A stretch of DNA of 64,000 bases from the NCBI RefSeq assembly GCF_002482975.1, contig NZ_DLHA01000017.1, forward strand, positions 139,336 to 203,335, read 5' to 3'. The first letter of the stretch is position 1, and each line of letters begins with the position of its first letter. This document shows positions 19,383 through 26,971 of this stretch, piece after piece. Below the pieces are notes generated by a model, which was given only the letters and a program-made list of their open reading frames with translations, was not told the DNA's origin and ran no database searches. The position numbers and the translations under genes were made by a program. Source of the stretch: Flavobacterium sp. UBA7680. Its GTDB lineage: Bacteria > Bacteroidota > Bacteroidia > Flavobacteriales > Flavobacteriaceae.

Positions 19383-19958
19383 ATGGAATCACTACGCACT
19401 ATTTTCACCGAAACCTTAGGATTAAGCTCCAGTCATTTTGAAGAATTCTTAAAAGAATTGCATCTTAAAACCCTCAAGAAAAAAGAACATTTAATTCAGG
19501 AAGGTTCTGTCTGCGATTTTATTGCTATCGTGATTTCGGGAACATTGAGATCGTATGTGCAAAATAATGACGGAGAATTCAATAATGATTTTTATCTCGA
19601 AAATAGTTTTGCCAGTGCGTACACGAGTTTTTTAACGCAAATGCCAACAAACTGTAATATAGAAGCTTTAACCGATGTTGAGTTGTATTATATTACTTAT
19701 AAGCAGTTTCATTCGTTGATTGATAAAGACACTAATTATTTAAAACTTGCTAAATACATTTCTGATAATTATTTCATCAGAAAATGTAAAAGAGAAACTT
19801 CTTTCCTAAAAAATTCTGCAGCCGAAAGATTAGAAATGATCAGAAAGCTTTATCCAGAAATTGAGCAAAAAGTGCCGCAATATCATATTGCCTCATATTT
19901 AGGAATTAAACCGGAGTCTTTAAGCCGAATAAAACTCTTAACATACATCAATAAATAA
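19383..19958 (+). CDS. Crp/Fnr family transcriptional regulator
   Basis: 191 residues. The cyclic-nucleotide-binding-like beta roll spans about 20-115 (HLIQEGSVCDFIAIVISGTLRSYV) and a short helix-turn-helix region ends the protein (VPQYHIASYLGIKPESLSRIKL). No Cys cluster for a FeS centre is seen, so it is not an Fnr oxygen sensor. This small type is abundant in Flavobacteria. It lies 51 bp before the tautomerase gene, which it may control. Confidence 0.88.
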   Translation: MESLRTIFTETLGLSSSHFEEFLKELHLKTLKKKEHLIQEGSVCDFIAIVISGTLRSYVQNNDGEFNNDFYLENSFASAYTSFLTQMPTNCNIEALTDVELYYITYKQFHSLIDKDTNYLKLAKYISDNYFIRKCKRETSFLKNSAAERLEMIRKLYPEIEQKVPQYHIASYLGIKPESLSRIKLLTYINK

Positions 19959-20009
19959 GTCTGTTGTTATAATGAGCTTTGTACTTCATTAATTATTAAA
20001 TATTGAAGT

Positions 20010-20420
20010 ATGCCTATTATAAATTTAAAAGTCAGCGGCAAAGAAGACGCTGCTTTAGCAAAAGAATTAGCGGTAATTATTAGCGGCCTTACCAAAAAGG
20101 TCCTGAATAAAAAACCCGAAGTTACGGTTGTAACGGTATCATTTGTTCCAGACAATTTTTGGTTTATTAACTCCGAATCGCTGGAAGATTTACAAACGAA
20201 AAGTTTTCATCTTACGATTAAAATTTCTGATTCTACCAATCTAAAAAACGACAAAGCCAATTATATCGATGCTGTTAACAAGGCGTTGGAACTTCGATTG
20301 GGCGGAATTCATCCGGTAAGTTATACGGCAATCGAAGAAATGAAAGCTGATGCATACGGTTATGAAGGATTAACTATTGAATACAAAATAATTCATAATC
20401 GCATAAAATTAGAAAAATGA
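20010..20420 (+). CDS. Tautomerase family protein (4-oxalocrotonate tautomerase superfamily)
   Basis: 136 residues beginning MPIINLKVSG: removal of Met leaves Pro1, the catalytic base of the superfamily. The length equals two beta-alpha-beta units (PIINLKVSGKEDAALAKELAVIISGLTKKVL and FHLTIKISDSTN...YIDAVNKALELRLGG), as in fused tautomerases, rather than the about 62-residue single-unit enzymes. It overlaps the next gene by 4 bp (ATGA), so they are coupled. The substrate is unknown; an unsaturated keto-acid or phenylpyruvate-type compound is the family norm. Confidence 0.85.
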   Translation: MPIINLKVSGKEDAALAKELAVIISGLTKKVLNKKPEVTVVTVSFVPDNFWFINSESLEDLQTKSFHLTIKISDSTNLKNDKANYIDAVNKALELRLGGIHPVSYTAIEEMKADAYGYEGLTIEYKIIHNRIKLEK

Positions 20421-20965
20421 AAAATATAAAAGTATTGATTTTTGGCTGTTTGATTTGTATTCAAAATATAACCGCACAGCAAAAAGCAGATAACAAAAAA
20501 GAAATAAATGCGATTATAGAAAAGTACAGCGAAAGCGTGATCAAAAGAGATTCGATCGCTTTTTACGATTTATTTAATGACGGAACGGTTACTTGGTGCG
20601 CTGCGCTTATGGATAAATCACAAAATAAAGAAATAGAAACAAACGGAAAAGAAAAAGCCCGATCGAATTATTTTTCCGGGACTTATAAAGGTTTTATGAG
20701 AAGTTTGTTCCGCCATCAATCTACCGAAGATAAGTTTGACAACATTCATATTATTGAAGATGGAACTGTCGCCGCCGTAACAATGGATTATAGTTTTTGG
20801 GCGGATAATAAAATGACCAATTTTGGCGGTAAATATTTAACTCTAATAAAAAGAGACGGCAAATGGAAAATTACCAGCGTCATTTATTCCTTAGAACTTA
20901 CCTCCTATTTTGAACAACCTTCGCTTGCAATCAGAAAAAAAGAAAAGAAATTACAATTATTATAA
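20417..20965 (+). CDS. Secreted nuclear transport factor 2-like protein
   Basis: 182 residues: signal peptide (MKNIKVLIFGCLICIQNITAQ), then an NTF2/SnoaL-like cone fold with the typical start EINAIIEKYSESVIKRDSIAFYDLF and end GGKYLTLIKRDGKWKITSVIYSLEL. Such domains bind or isomerise small hydrophobic molecules. Translational coupling with the tautomerase suggests a linked role, but the NTF2 protein is exported while the tautomerase is not. Confidence 0.85.
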   Translation: MKNIKVLIFGCLICIQNITAQQKADNKKEINAIIEKYSESVIKRDSIAFYDLFNDGTVTWCAALMDKSQNKEIETNGKEKARSNYFSGTYKGFMRSLFRHQSTEDKFDNIHIIEDGTVAAVTMDYSFWADNKMTNFGGKYLTLIKRDGKWKITSVIYSLELTSYFEQPSLAIRKKEKKLQLL

Positions 20966-20986
20966 AGACTTGAATCAGAAAAAACA

Positions 20987-21018
20987 AAACCCTTAAACAT
21001 TGATTTGTTTAAGGGTTT
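20987..21018. terminator. Bidirectional intrinsic terminator
   Basis: Inverted repeat AAACCCTTAAACA ... TGTTTAAGGGTTT between the convergent genes ending at 20965 and 21017; its right arm overlaps the stop codon of the minus-strand gene. Confidence 0.8.
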
Positions 21019-21793
21019 ATCTTTTCAAATTCGGAATTTTCTCTGTCAAATTCTTCCAATAGCGTTTCGGCATATGCTGTAAATGCAGTTTGGTATTTTT
21101 TCTGGATTCAATATTAACACTGCTGAAATATCGACGCCATAAATTCTGAAAAAACTCTTCGTCGTCGTCGCTTATTTCGGCTAAAAATTTAGAAGAATTG
21201 GAATCAGCATTAAACTCTAATTGTACCGAAGTTGTATTTTCGAGATCATAATAAATGCCGTATTTGCGTTTGGCGTCATAAATTAACCAACGCTGATCTG
21301 CATAACGATTTTTAAAATGCCTTTCTATCAAAGGCAGTACATCGCAGTCGGGTTCTACTATTGCGTAATACAAATTATCTTTGGTCAATTTAAACCTGAC
21401 AAAAGCTTCCATTCGGTGGCTTTCTCTTCCGGTTAAGTGAGCGGCTTTTCTAACTTCTAAAACTGCCGAATTAGATAAATCGCCTTCAACATTTATAGAA
21501 CTCGAAAAAATATATTTTACGTATTGAAATAAGGTTTCGTCAATTTTATCATTTTCAGATAAAAAAGCTCTGTAAATATTCGCAAAACCTTCTTTTGAAA
21601 GCTTTTGTTTTAATCCGTTTAAAACCCGTTTTGCTTTTACTAAATCTGTTGTTACTAAATATTTATTCGAAAAAAGCAAAGCATTTGAAACTTCACTTTT
21701 AGCAAAAACCACATCATCGAGTTTAAGCTCGTAAATTTCAAATACAGCCGAAAGCCAGCCTTCAAAAGTACTATCGTAAATTATTTGTGTCAT
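21017..21793 (-). CDS. DUF4130 putative DNA repair protein (TIGR03915 type)
   Basis: 258 residues, soluble. It begins IIYDSTFEGWLSAVFEIYE, the typical start of this family, contains RKAAHLTGRESHRMEAFVRF and ends in HLQHMPKRYWKNLTEKIPNL, also highly characteristic. The family regularly sits next to, and is thought to act with, the HhH radical-SAM protein encoded immediately upstream (5 bp gap). In other bacteria the domain is fused to the uracil-DNA glycosylase UdgX. Molecular activity is not established. Confidence 0.9.
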   Translation of the reverse strand: MTQIIYDSTFEGWLSAVFEIYELKLDDVVFAKSEVSNALLFSNKYLVTTDLVKAKRVLNGLKQKLSKEGFANIYRAFLSENDKIDETLFQYVKYIFSSSINVEGDLSNSAVLEVRKAAHLTGRESHRMEAFVRFKLTKDNLYYAIVEPDCDVLPLIERHFKNRYADQRWLIYDAKRKYGIYYDLENTTSVQLEFNADSNSSKFLAEISDDDEEFFQNLWRRYFSSVNIESRKNTKLHLQHMPKRYWKNLTEKIPNLKR

Positions 21794-21798
21794 TTGGT

Positions 21799-23058
21799 TT
21801 AAAATAAAGAAAGCTGATTCGAAAAATCATTTTTGTATTTGCTTTTCTGCGTATTCAAAATATGATCTTTTATTTGAATCGAAGTCAAATCCCGCTGTAA
21901 TTGAAAAGGCGAAGCAAAAGCCAAAAAGTATTTTGACCTGCTATAAGCGATTCCTAATTTCTGTAAATCTTCGGGTTGCAATCTTTTAAATTTTCTTGCG
22001 GACACAATCTTTTGGGCACTTGAAACTCCAATTCCGGGAATTCTGAGGATCAATTCTAAATCGGCGGTATTGATATCAACAGGGAATTGGTTTAAGTTTC
22101 GCAAAGCCCAGCCCAGTTTTGGATCAATATCCAAATCAAGATTCGGCTGATCAAAACCTACAATTTCATTGACATTAAATCCGTAAAAACGAAGTAGCCA
22201 ATCGGCCTGATACAACCGATTTTCCCGAATCATGGGAACAGGCGTACCAATTGCCGGAAGCCGATTGTCATAACTTATCGGCACATATCCCGAATAATAA
22301 ACACGTTTCATGTTCATTTGTTCGTAGAAATAATTGGCCATGCCAAGGATTTCGAGATCATTTTCTTTTGTTGCACCAATAACCATTTGCGTACTTTGAC
22401 CCGCCGGAGCAAAAAGCGGTGCTTTGTAGTTTAGTTTTTTTTCTTCTTTATAACCAACGATTTCATTTTTCAGATATTCCATTGGTTTGATCACATCGAT
22501 ATGATTTTTATCGGGAGCCAGTAATTTAAGACTTTGCTCTGTTGGCATTTCGACATTTACGCTTAAACGGTCGGCATAAAGTCCTGCTTCTTTTAGCAGT
22601 TCGTCGCTCGCGCCCGGAATGGCTTTTAAATGAATATATCCATTAAAGTTTTCTTCTAACCGAAGTTTCTTTACGATTCTCACCAAACGTTCCATCGTAT
22701 AATCGGGATTATCAAAAATACCCGAACTCAAAAACAAACCTTCAATATAATTTCTTCGGTAAAAACCAATCGTCAAATCCACCACTTCCTGAACGGTAAA
22801 AGCGGCGCGTTTTATATCATTGCTTTTTCTGCTCACACAATATGCACAGTCGAAAATACAATGATTGGTCAGTAAAATTTTAAGCAAGGAAACGCAGCGT
22901 CCGTCTTCGGTATACGCATGGCAAATTCCTTTTCCCATTGCATCGCCAAGTCCTTTGCCTTTATTTTCCCGTTTGCTGCCGCTGGACGAACACGAAACAT
23001 CATATTTTGCTGCATCGGCTAAAATTGCCAATTTCTCCATCACTCTTTCGTGTACCAT
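21799..23058 (-). CDS. Putative DNA modification/repair radical SAM protein (TIGR03916 type)
   Basis: 419 residues. The radical SAM cluster motif CX3CX2C is Cys67-Cys71-Cys74 in NHCIFDCAYCVS. An additional Cys pair precedes it (CSSSG at 23; CHAYTEDGRC at 46-55). Near the C-terminus (about 345-375) a helix-hairpin-helix DNA-binding motif reads DLELILRIPGIGVSSAQKIVSARK. Radical SAM plus HhH suggests chemistry on DNA bases. Operon partner is the DUF4130 gene 5 bp downstream. A minus-strand -7 box TAATTTTG lies at 23101-23108. Confidence 0.92.
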   Translation of the reverse strand: MVHERVMEKLAILADAAKYDVSCSSSGSKRENKGKGLGDAMGKGICHAYTEDGRCVSLLKILLTNHCIFDCAYCVSRKSNDIKRAAFTVQEVVDLTIGFYRRNYIEGLFLSSGIFDNPDYTMERLVRIVKKLRLEENFNGYIHLKAIPGASDELLKEAGLYADRLSVNVEMPTEQSLKLLAPDKNHIDVIKPMEYLKNEIVGYKEEKKLNYKAPLFAPAGQSTQMVIGATKENDLEILGMANYFYEQMNMKRVYYSGYVPISYDNRLPAIGTPVPMIRENRLYQADWLLRFYGFNVNEIVGFDQPNLDLDIDPKLGWALRNLNQFPVDINTADLELILRIPGIGVSSAQKIVSARKFKRLQPEDLQKLGIAYSRSKYFLAFASPFQLQRDLTSIQIKDHILNTQKSKYKNDFSNQLSLF

Positions 23059-23403
23059 TTTGCCTTTTTTATTTGTTTTTGGAATGAAATTTCATCATTT
23101 CAAAATTAGGAATTTGGCATGGAGAAGGGTTGAAAATCACTGTTCTAAATTGTATCAAATTTTTAAGCTAATGTCAACAATAACAAAGCTTTTCCTAATA
23201 ATTATTCTCCTCAAAATAAAAGAGTTAAAGTTTAAAAACAGGTATAAATACCTGGTCCAAAATTTTTGAATATTTATACATTGCGCTAACAGTTTAGAAA
23301 GTTTTTTTAGCCCCCTTAGAATTATTTTTCAACTCTCTTTTTTTGTAAAATTGAGATTACTGTATTAGCGAAAAAATATTAAAGAATCAAAAAAGCTAAA
23401 GCA
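23059..23403. other. Intergenic region, 345 bp
   Basis: Holds the probable promoter of the radical SAM gene (minus-strand TAATTTTG at 23101-23108). The rest is AT-rich; apart from an arm-less poly-T stretch near 23330 nothing is recognised. Frames on the plus strand here are antisense to the radical SAM gene and not credible. Confidence 0.45.
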
Positions 23404-23646
23404 ATGAATTTTGAAAAAGGACAAGATGTATCCTACACAACTTTAAGTGGGAGATCTTACAGGGCTATTGTATTAGAAAGAAAATTAGATTTTAAAAAAG
23501 GACTTATCAAAAAATCTGCAATGAAAGAAATGACGTTTCATTATTTGATTGAAGTCTATAGAAATGATCTTAGAGAACAAATTCTTTGTTCAGAGGATCA
23601 GATGAAGCTTTTAGAGCAAAAAGTGAGCATAAAAAAAGCGGCTTAA
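23404..23646 (+). CDS. Small hypothetical protein
   Basis: 80 residues, soluble, unrecognised. The start MNFEKGQDVSYTTLSGRSYRAIVLERKLDFKKG looks like a small SH3/KOW-type beta barrel, followed by a helix (EQILCSEDQMKLLEQKV). The codon pattern and the AAAGCAATG context support a real gene. Its last codons form the left arm of a terminator, an economical overlap. Function unknown. Confidence 0.65.
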   Translation: MNFEKGQDVSYTTLSGRSYRAIVLERKLDFKKGLIKKSAMKEMTFHYLIEVYRNDLREQILCSEDQMKLLEQKVSIKKAA

Positions 23647-23658
23647 TAGCCGCTTTTT
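23633..23658. terminator. Intrinsic terminator overlapping the end of the 80-residue gene
   Basis: AAAAAGCGGC-TTAATA-GCCGCTTTTT; the left arm is within the last coding codons and the stop TAA lies in the loop. It can also serve the convergent nucleosidase gene. Confidence 0.8.
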
Positions 23659-23661
23659 AAT

Positions 23662-24264
23662 CTATACTAAAACATCTTCATTATTCAATCCTAAAATCTT
23701 ACCGTAAGCCACAGCCGCTTTATGCACCTGAACAAACCAGTCTTCGGCTGCATTATCATCGGCACCATCAGAAATGTATTTGAGACATAAAAACGGAATA
23801 TTTTCTTTCATTGCAATCATGGCTAAAACATAGCCTTCCATATCTACAACATTATAGGCATCAGAACAATGTCCCATTTCAAAATTATCGCCTGTTCCAC
23901 AGATTCCTTCTTTTAGGTTATCCATTTTCAAACCATATTCCAGAACTGGAGGCAGCCCAGATAATGGCGTTTCATATTGCGCATATCCTAATCCCTGAAC
24001 ATCCATGTCTCTTTGTACAAATTTAGTACAGCAGATAACGTCTCCTTTTTGAAAAAAACTGCTTCCCGCAGATCCTAAATTAACTATTAAGGAAGGCTTT
24101 TTATTTTGAATAGCTTTAGACAATTCATACGCTGCATTAACTTTTCCAATCCCTGTAATCAATGTATTATAGTTTTTAAAAACTTCTGCGGCTTCAGATT
24201 CAAGAGCAAAAGAGAATAATATATCGTCGATGGAAAAAGATTGGTTTTGGTTAATTTGGATCAT
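23662..24264 (-). CDS. Nucleosidase/phosphorylase family protein (MTA/SAH nucleosidase-like)
   Basis: 200 residues. PNP_UDP_1-type motifs: LITGIGKVNAAYELSKAI, LIVNLGSAGSS, CGTGDNFE, the nucleoside-binding NVVDMEGYVLAMIAM, where Met-Glu bind ribose, and the catalytic Asp in YISDGADDNAA. Shorter than the about 230 residues of E. coli MTA/SAH nucleosidase, with a trimmed N-terminus. It most likely cleaves a purine nucleoside such as methylthioadenosine or S-adenosylhomocysteine. A minus-strand -7 box TATTTTTG lies at 24288-24295, 24 bp upstream. Confidence 0.85.
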   Translation of the reverse strand: MIQINQNQSFSIDDILFSFALESEAAEVFKNYNTLITGIGKVNAAYELSKAIQNKKPSLIVNLGSAGSSFFQKGDVICCTKFVQRDMDVQGLGYAQYETPLSGLPPVLEYGLKMDNLKEGICGTGDNFEMGHCSDAYNVVDMEGYVLAMIAMKENIPFLCLKYISDGADDNAAEDWFVQVHKAAVAYGKILGLNNEDVLV

Positions 24265-24287
24265 GTTTAATTTGGATTTTCAGTCAG

Positions 24288-24295
24288 CAAAAATA
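24288..24295 (-). promoter_or_regulatory. -7 promoter box of the nucleosidase gene
   Basis: Minus strand TATTTTTG, a TAnnTTTG match 24 bp from the start codon; no -33 element seen. Confidence 0.5.
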
Positions 24296-24388
24296 CATTT
24301 AAAAAGTTTTTTTATTTGATGTATTTGTTCTAATTCTAAAAACCACGTTAAAATCCCAATCAAATAGCGGTTTTTCCATATAAAAAAA

Positions 24389-24396
24389 TATATTTG
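24389..24396 (+). promoter_or_regulatory. -7 promoter box of the DUF6642 gene
   Basis: TATATTTG ends 39 bp before ATG 24436. The TTG at 24394 that could be read as a start codon is part of this box. Confidence 0.55.
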
Positions 24397-24435
24397 TCAA
24401 AAGCAGTTTTCCTTAGAACCGAAAAGACATTTTGT

Positions 24436-24999
24436 ATGGATAATGAAAAATTTATTTTCTGCCTTGAAGGCGTACAGGACGTAGATACCGTTATGACTAC
24501 TGATGTGGTTAAAAATCTGGAAGAAATTGCTATTGACCAGGGAATTGCAAGTATTTATAAAGCTTGCGATACGATTGAAGGTTTAGAGGAAAGCTTGAAT
24601 ACGCTGCTTTATGACGATCATAATTTTAAGGATTATGAAATTATTTATCTTGTAATGCCGGGACAGGAAAATAACATTTGCCTTCATGATTATTACTACA
24701 GCCTCGAAGAAATAGCCGAACTTTTTGAGGGAAAAATGAAAGGAAAGATTATTCATTTTGCCAATAAAAAAAGACTGGACCTCAACGATGAGGAAGCGCA
24801 ATATTTTCTGGATATTACCGGCGCGCGCGCCATTTCGGGTTACGGATCAACTTATAACAAAATTGCCAGCTGCAGTACGATTGACAAAGCTTTTTTTAGC
24901 TTGTATCAGGAAAATGATGATCTTACGGAAGTGGTAGAAGATTTGTATCAAAAACATTATGCACTTTGCAAATTACTTGATTTTAGATTGTATTATTAA
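24436..24999 (+). CDS. DUF6642 family protein
   Basis: 187 residues from ATG 24436 (MDNEKFIFCLEGVQDVD); an upstream in-frame TTG lies inside the promoter box. The sequence FIFCLEGVQD...IASIYKACDTIEGLEESLNTLLYDD and YEIIYLVMPGQENNICLHDYYYSLEEIAELFEGKMKGKIIHFAN matches a conserved Bacteroidota family of unknown function with a CHAT-like or Rossmann-like alternation of strands and helices. It lies 2 bp before an AraC gene and is probably co-transcribed with it. The link suggests joint regulation or signalling, not proven. Confidence 0.75.
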   Translation: MDNEKFIFCLEGVQDVDTVMTTDVVKNLEEIAIDQGIASIYKACDTIEGLEESLNTLLYDDHNFKDYEIIYLVMPGQENNICLHDYYYSLEEIAELFEGKMKGKIIHFANKKRLDLNDEEAQYFLDITGARAISGYGSTYNKIASCSTIDKAFFSLYQENDDLTEVVEDLYQKHYALCKLLDFRLYY

Positions 25000-25001
25000 G
25001 T

Positions 25002-25922
25002 ATGAAAGCGAAGACAACCGAAAAAATAAAGACCTATAATCCTTCAAGATTTCGGGAGAAGTTTTTGGGAGAGGACAATCCTATTCATTTGCTTTTCAAA
25101 TCAAATTCGGATCATTTTTTCTGTTTGGAGATTGAGGAAATCATGCAGATGCAATATCCGGTTCCGCCTTCTAAACATTCCTGTCATACTTTAATTTTTA
25201 TTACTTCTGGTCAGCATGTTATGAAATTAGGTTATCAGGAATACATCACTACCGATAACGAAATGATTATGGTTCCGGCAGGTCAGATTTTCTCTCTTGA
25301 TAATGTTAACAGTATACACAAAGGCTTTATCTGTCAATTTCATCCTGATATTTTAATTGGAAAATACGGAAGCCGTGAAATGCTTAATGAATTTGATTTC
25401 ATGAAAATTTCGGGTAATCCGAAAGTAGCTTTTTCCAGCAAAGATGTTCCTGATATTACGGCTATTTTGAATCGGCTTCAAAAAGAATATTCAGAAACTG
25501 AGAGCGCGAATTTGAATATTGTGCAGTCGTATTTGATTGCTTTGTTTTATGAAATGAATAAAAATTCGGTTAAGAGTGCGAAAAGTATTTCGGCCGCAGA
25601 AGTTATTACAAATAAGTTCAAAGAACTGATTCACGAGCATATTAAAACCCATCATTTTGTTCATTATTATGCTTCGCTGCTCAATGTTACGCCAAATCAT
25701 TTAAATAAATCTGTCCGAACGGTTACCGGAAAATCGGCAGCAAAATGGATTGACGAGACCATATTGCTTGAAGCTAAATATCTGCTGTTTCAAACTACGC
25801 TTTCTGTAAGTGAAATCGCCATACAAGTGGGACTTGAAGACCAATCGTACTTTAGTCGGTTTTTTAAAAAGCATGAAGGGATTAGTCCTATTCAATATCG
25901 AAAAATGATTGATAAATCCTAA
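25002..25922 (+). CDS. AraC family transcriptional regulator
   Basis: 306 residues. Cupin-like N-terminal domain (HTLIFITSGQHVMKLGYQEYITTDNEMIMVPAGQIFSLDNVN) and C-terminal AraC HTH (about 205-306): YASLLNVTPNHLNKSVRTVTGKSAAKWIDETILLEAKYLLFQTTLSVSEIAIQVGLEDQSYFSRFFKKHEGISPIQYRK. Starts 2 bp after the DUF6642 gene, so the pair forms one transcript. Confidence 0.92.
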   Translation: MKAKTTEKIKTYNPSRFREKFLGEDNPIHLLFKSNSDHFFCLEIEEIMQMQYPVPPSKHSCHTLIFITSGQHVMKLGYQEYITTDNEMIMVPAGQIFSLDNVNSIHKGFICQFHPDILIGKYGSREMLNEFDFMKISGNPKVAFSSKDVPDITAILNRLQKEYSETESANLNIVQSYLIALFYEMNKNSVKSAKSISAAEVITNKFKELIHEHIKTHHFVHYYASLLNVTPNHLNKSVRTVTGKSAAKWIDETILLEAKYLLFQTTLSVSEIAIQVGLEDQSYFSRFFKKHEGISPIQYRKMIDKS

Positions 25923-25993
25923 TTATTGATTATTGCATCCTATTAAATAACAATACATTTTTCTGAAATTTGCATCTCAAAAAAATGCATATT

Positions 25994-26194
25994 ATGATTT
26001 ATGTTTTTAAAACTTCCGTTGACAGTCGATCCAAATTTGAGTCGGCTTCTGCCCTGCTTCAGGAATTGCTCCCAAATTCGTTATGGAATTTTGATCTCGA
26101 AGACTGCGATAATATTTTAAGAATCGACAGTGAACTTGATATTCCTAATTTAATTCAAAATAACGGCATTTTTGATTGTATCGAATTAGAATAA
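25994..26194 (+). CDS. Small conserved hypothetical protein (HMA-like fold possible)
   Basis: 66 residues from ATG 25994 (MIYVFKTSVDSRSKFESASALLQELLPNSLWNFDLEDCDNILRIDS). An ATG at 25985 is also possible; the TTG at 25970 is not. Sequences of this shape, with WNFDLEDCDNILRID, recur as small Bacteroidota proteins; the beta-alpha-beta-beta pattern recalls a heavy-metal-associated fold without its CxxC. Function unknown. Confidence 0.6.
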   Translation: MIYVFKTSVDSRSKFESASALLQELLPNSLWNFDLEDCDNILRIDSELDIPNLIQNNGIFDCIELE

Positions 26195-26239
26195 AAATCA
26201 AGTTTATTTCTTCAATTTTCAATTTCTTCATCCCTTTTA

Positions 26240-26812
26240 ATGGAAACAAAATTATATCAAAACCGAACTTTTGACACGGTAGATTATGCTGATCAGAGTT
26301 TATCGAATACTGAATTTGTGAACTGCGAATTCATCAATTGCAACTTTTCTAAAAGTGATTTAAGCCATAATGATTTTCTGGATTCTACTTTTAAAAACTG
26401 CAATCTTTCATTGGCGATTCTGAAAAACACGGGATTAAAAAATATCAAGTTTATTGGCTGTAAACTGATGGGTTTGGATTTCAGCGCGAGTAACAGCTTT
26501 TTGTTTTCCATGAGTTTTCAGGATTGCCTTTTAGATTATTCGACTTTCATTTACAAGAAATTAAAGAAAACGAATTTTATTGACTGCTCTGTAAAAGATG
26601 TCGATTTCTCGAATACTGATTTGTCTTTGGTGGTATTCAAAAACTGTGATTTATCGAATGCCACTTTCGTGGAATGTATTCTGGAAAAGACTGATTTTCG
26701 ATCGTCTAGAAATTATGCTTTTGATCCTTCTGAAAATAAAATTAAAGGAACTAAGGTTTCGCATATTGCGCTTGCGGGTTTGCTACAAAAGTTTGACTTG
26801 GAGATTGAGTAG
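26240..26812 (+). CDS. Pentapeptide repeat protein
   Basis: 190 residues made mostly of A(D/N)LXX-type five-residue repeats (NTEFVNCEFINCNFSKSDLSH, FKNCNLSLAIL, DFSNTDLSLVVFKNCDLSNATF), which form a right-handed quadrilateral beta helix. The single internal break with a short helical insert and the length recall Qnr/McbG-type proteins that mimic DNA and protect gyrase, but Qnr proteins are about 218 residues and no diagnostic loops can be confirmed. Otherwise function unknown. Confidence 0.88.
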   Translation: METKLYQNRTFDTVDYADQSLSNTEFVNCEFINCNFSKSDLSHNDFLDSTFKNCNLSLAILKNTGLKNIKFIGCKLMGLDFSASNSFLFSMSFQDCLLDYSTFIYKKLKKTNFIDCSVKDVDFSNTDLSLVVFKNCDLSNATFVECILEKTDFRSSRNYAFDPSENKIKGTKVSHIALAGLLQKFDLEIE

Positions 26813-26867
26813 TTTTTTTAATCGCAGTTTTCAGTCTCGGTTTACAGTTATAGTTTTTGCGCATAGG

Positions 26868-26900
26868 AACTTTGTCAAAGTTTAAAACTTTGACAAAGTT
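26868..26900. repeat. 33-bp perfect palindrome of the TTTGACAAAG type
   Basis: Arms AACTTTGTCAAAGTT and AACTTTGACAAAGTT separated by TAA. The same core is inside the repeats at 42431-42586 and 46268-46427. Noncoding. Confidence 0.75.
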
Positions 26901-26910
26901 GGAAAACACA

Positions 26911-26940
26911 AAAAAGGGATGCTGTTTTGCATCCCTTTTT
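26911..26940. terminator. Bidirectional intrinsic terminator
   Basis: AAAAAGGGATGC-(TGTTTT)-GCATCCCTTTTT between convergent genes ending at 26812 and 26972. Confidence 0.85.
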
Positions 26941-26971
26941 AAACCAATGAAAAAAAAGAAAAAAATGAATA

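Noticed and set aside
24394..24435. TTG start extending the DUF6642 protein by 14 residues
   Set aside because: The TTG is the end of the TATATTTG promoter box; the ATG at 24436 fits the family better.
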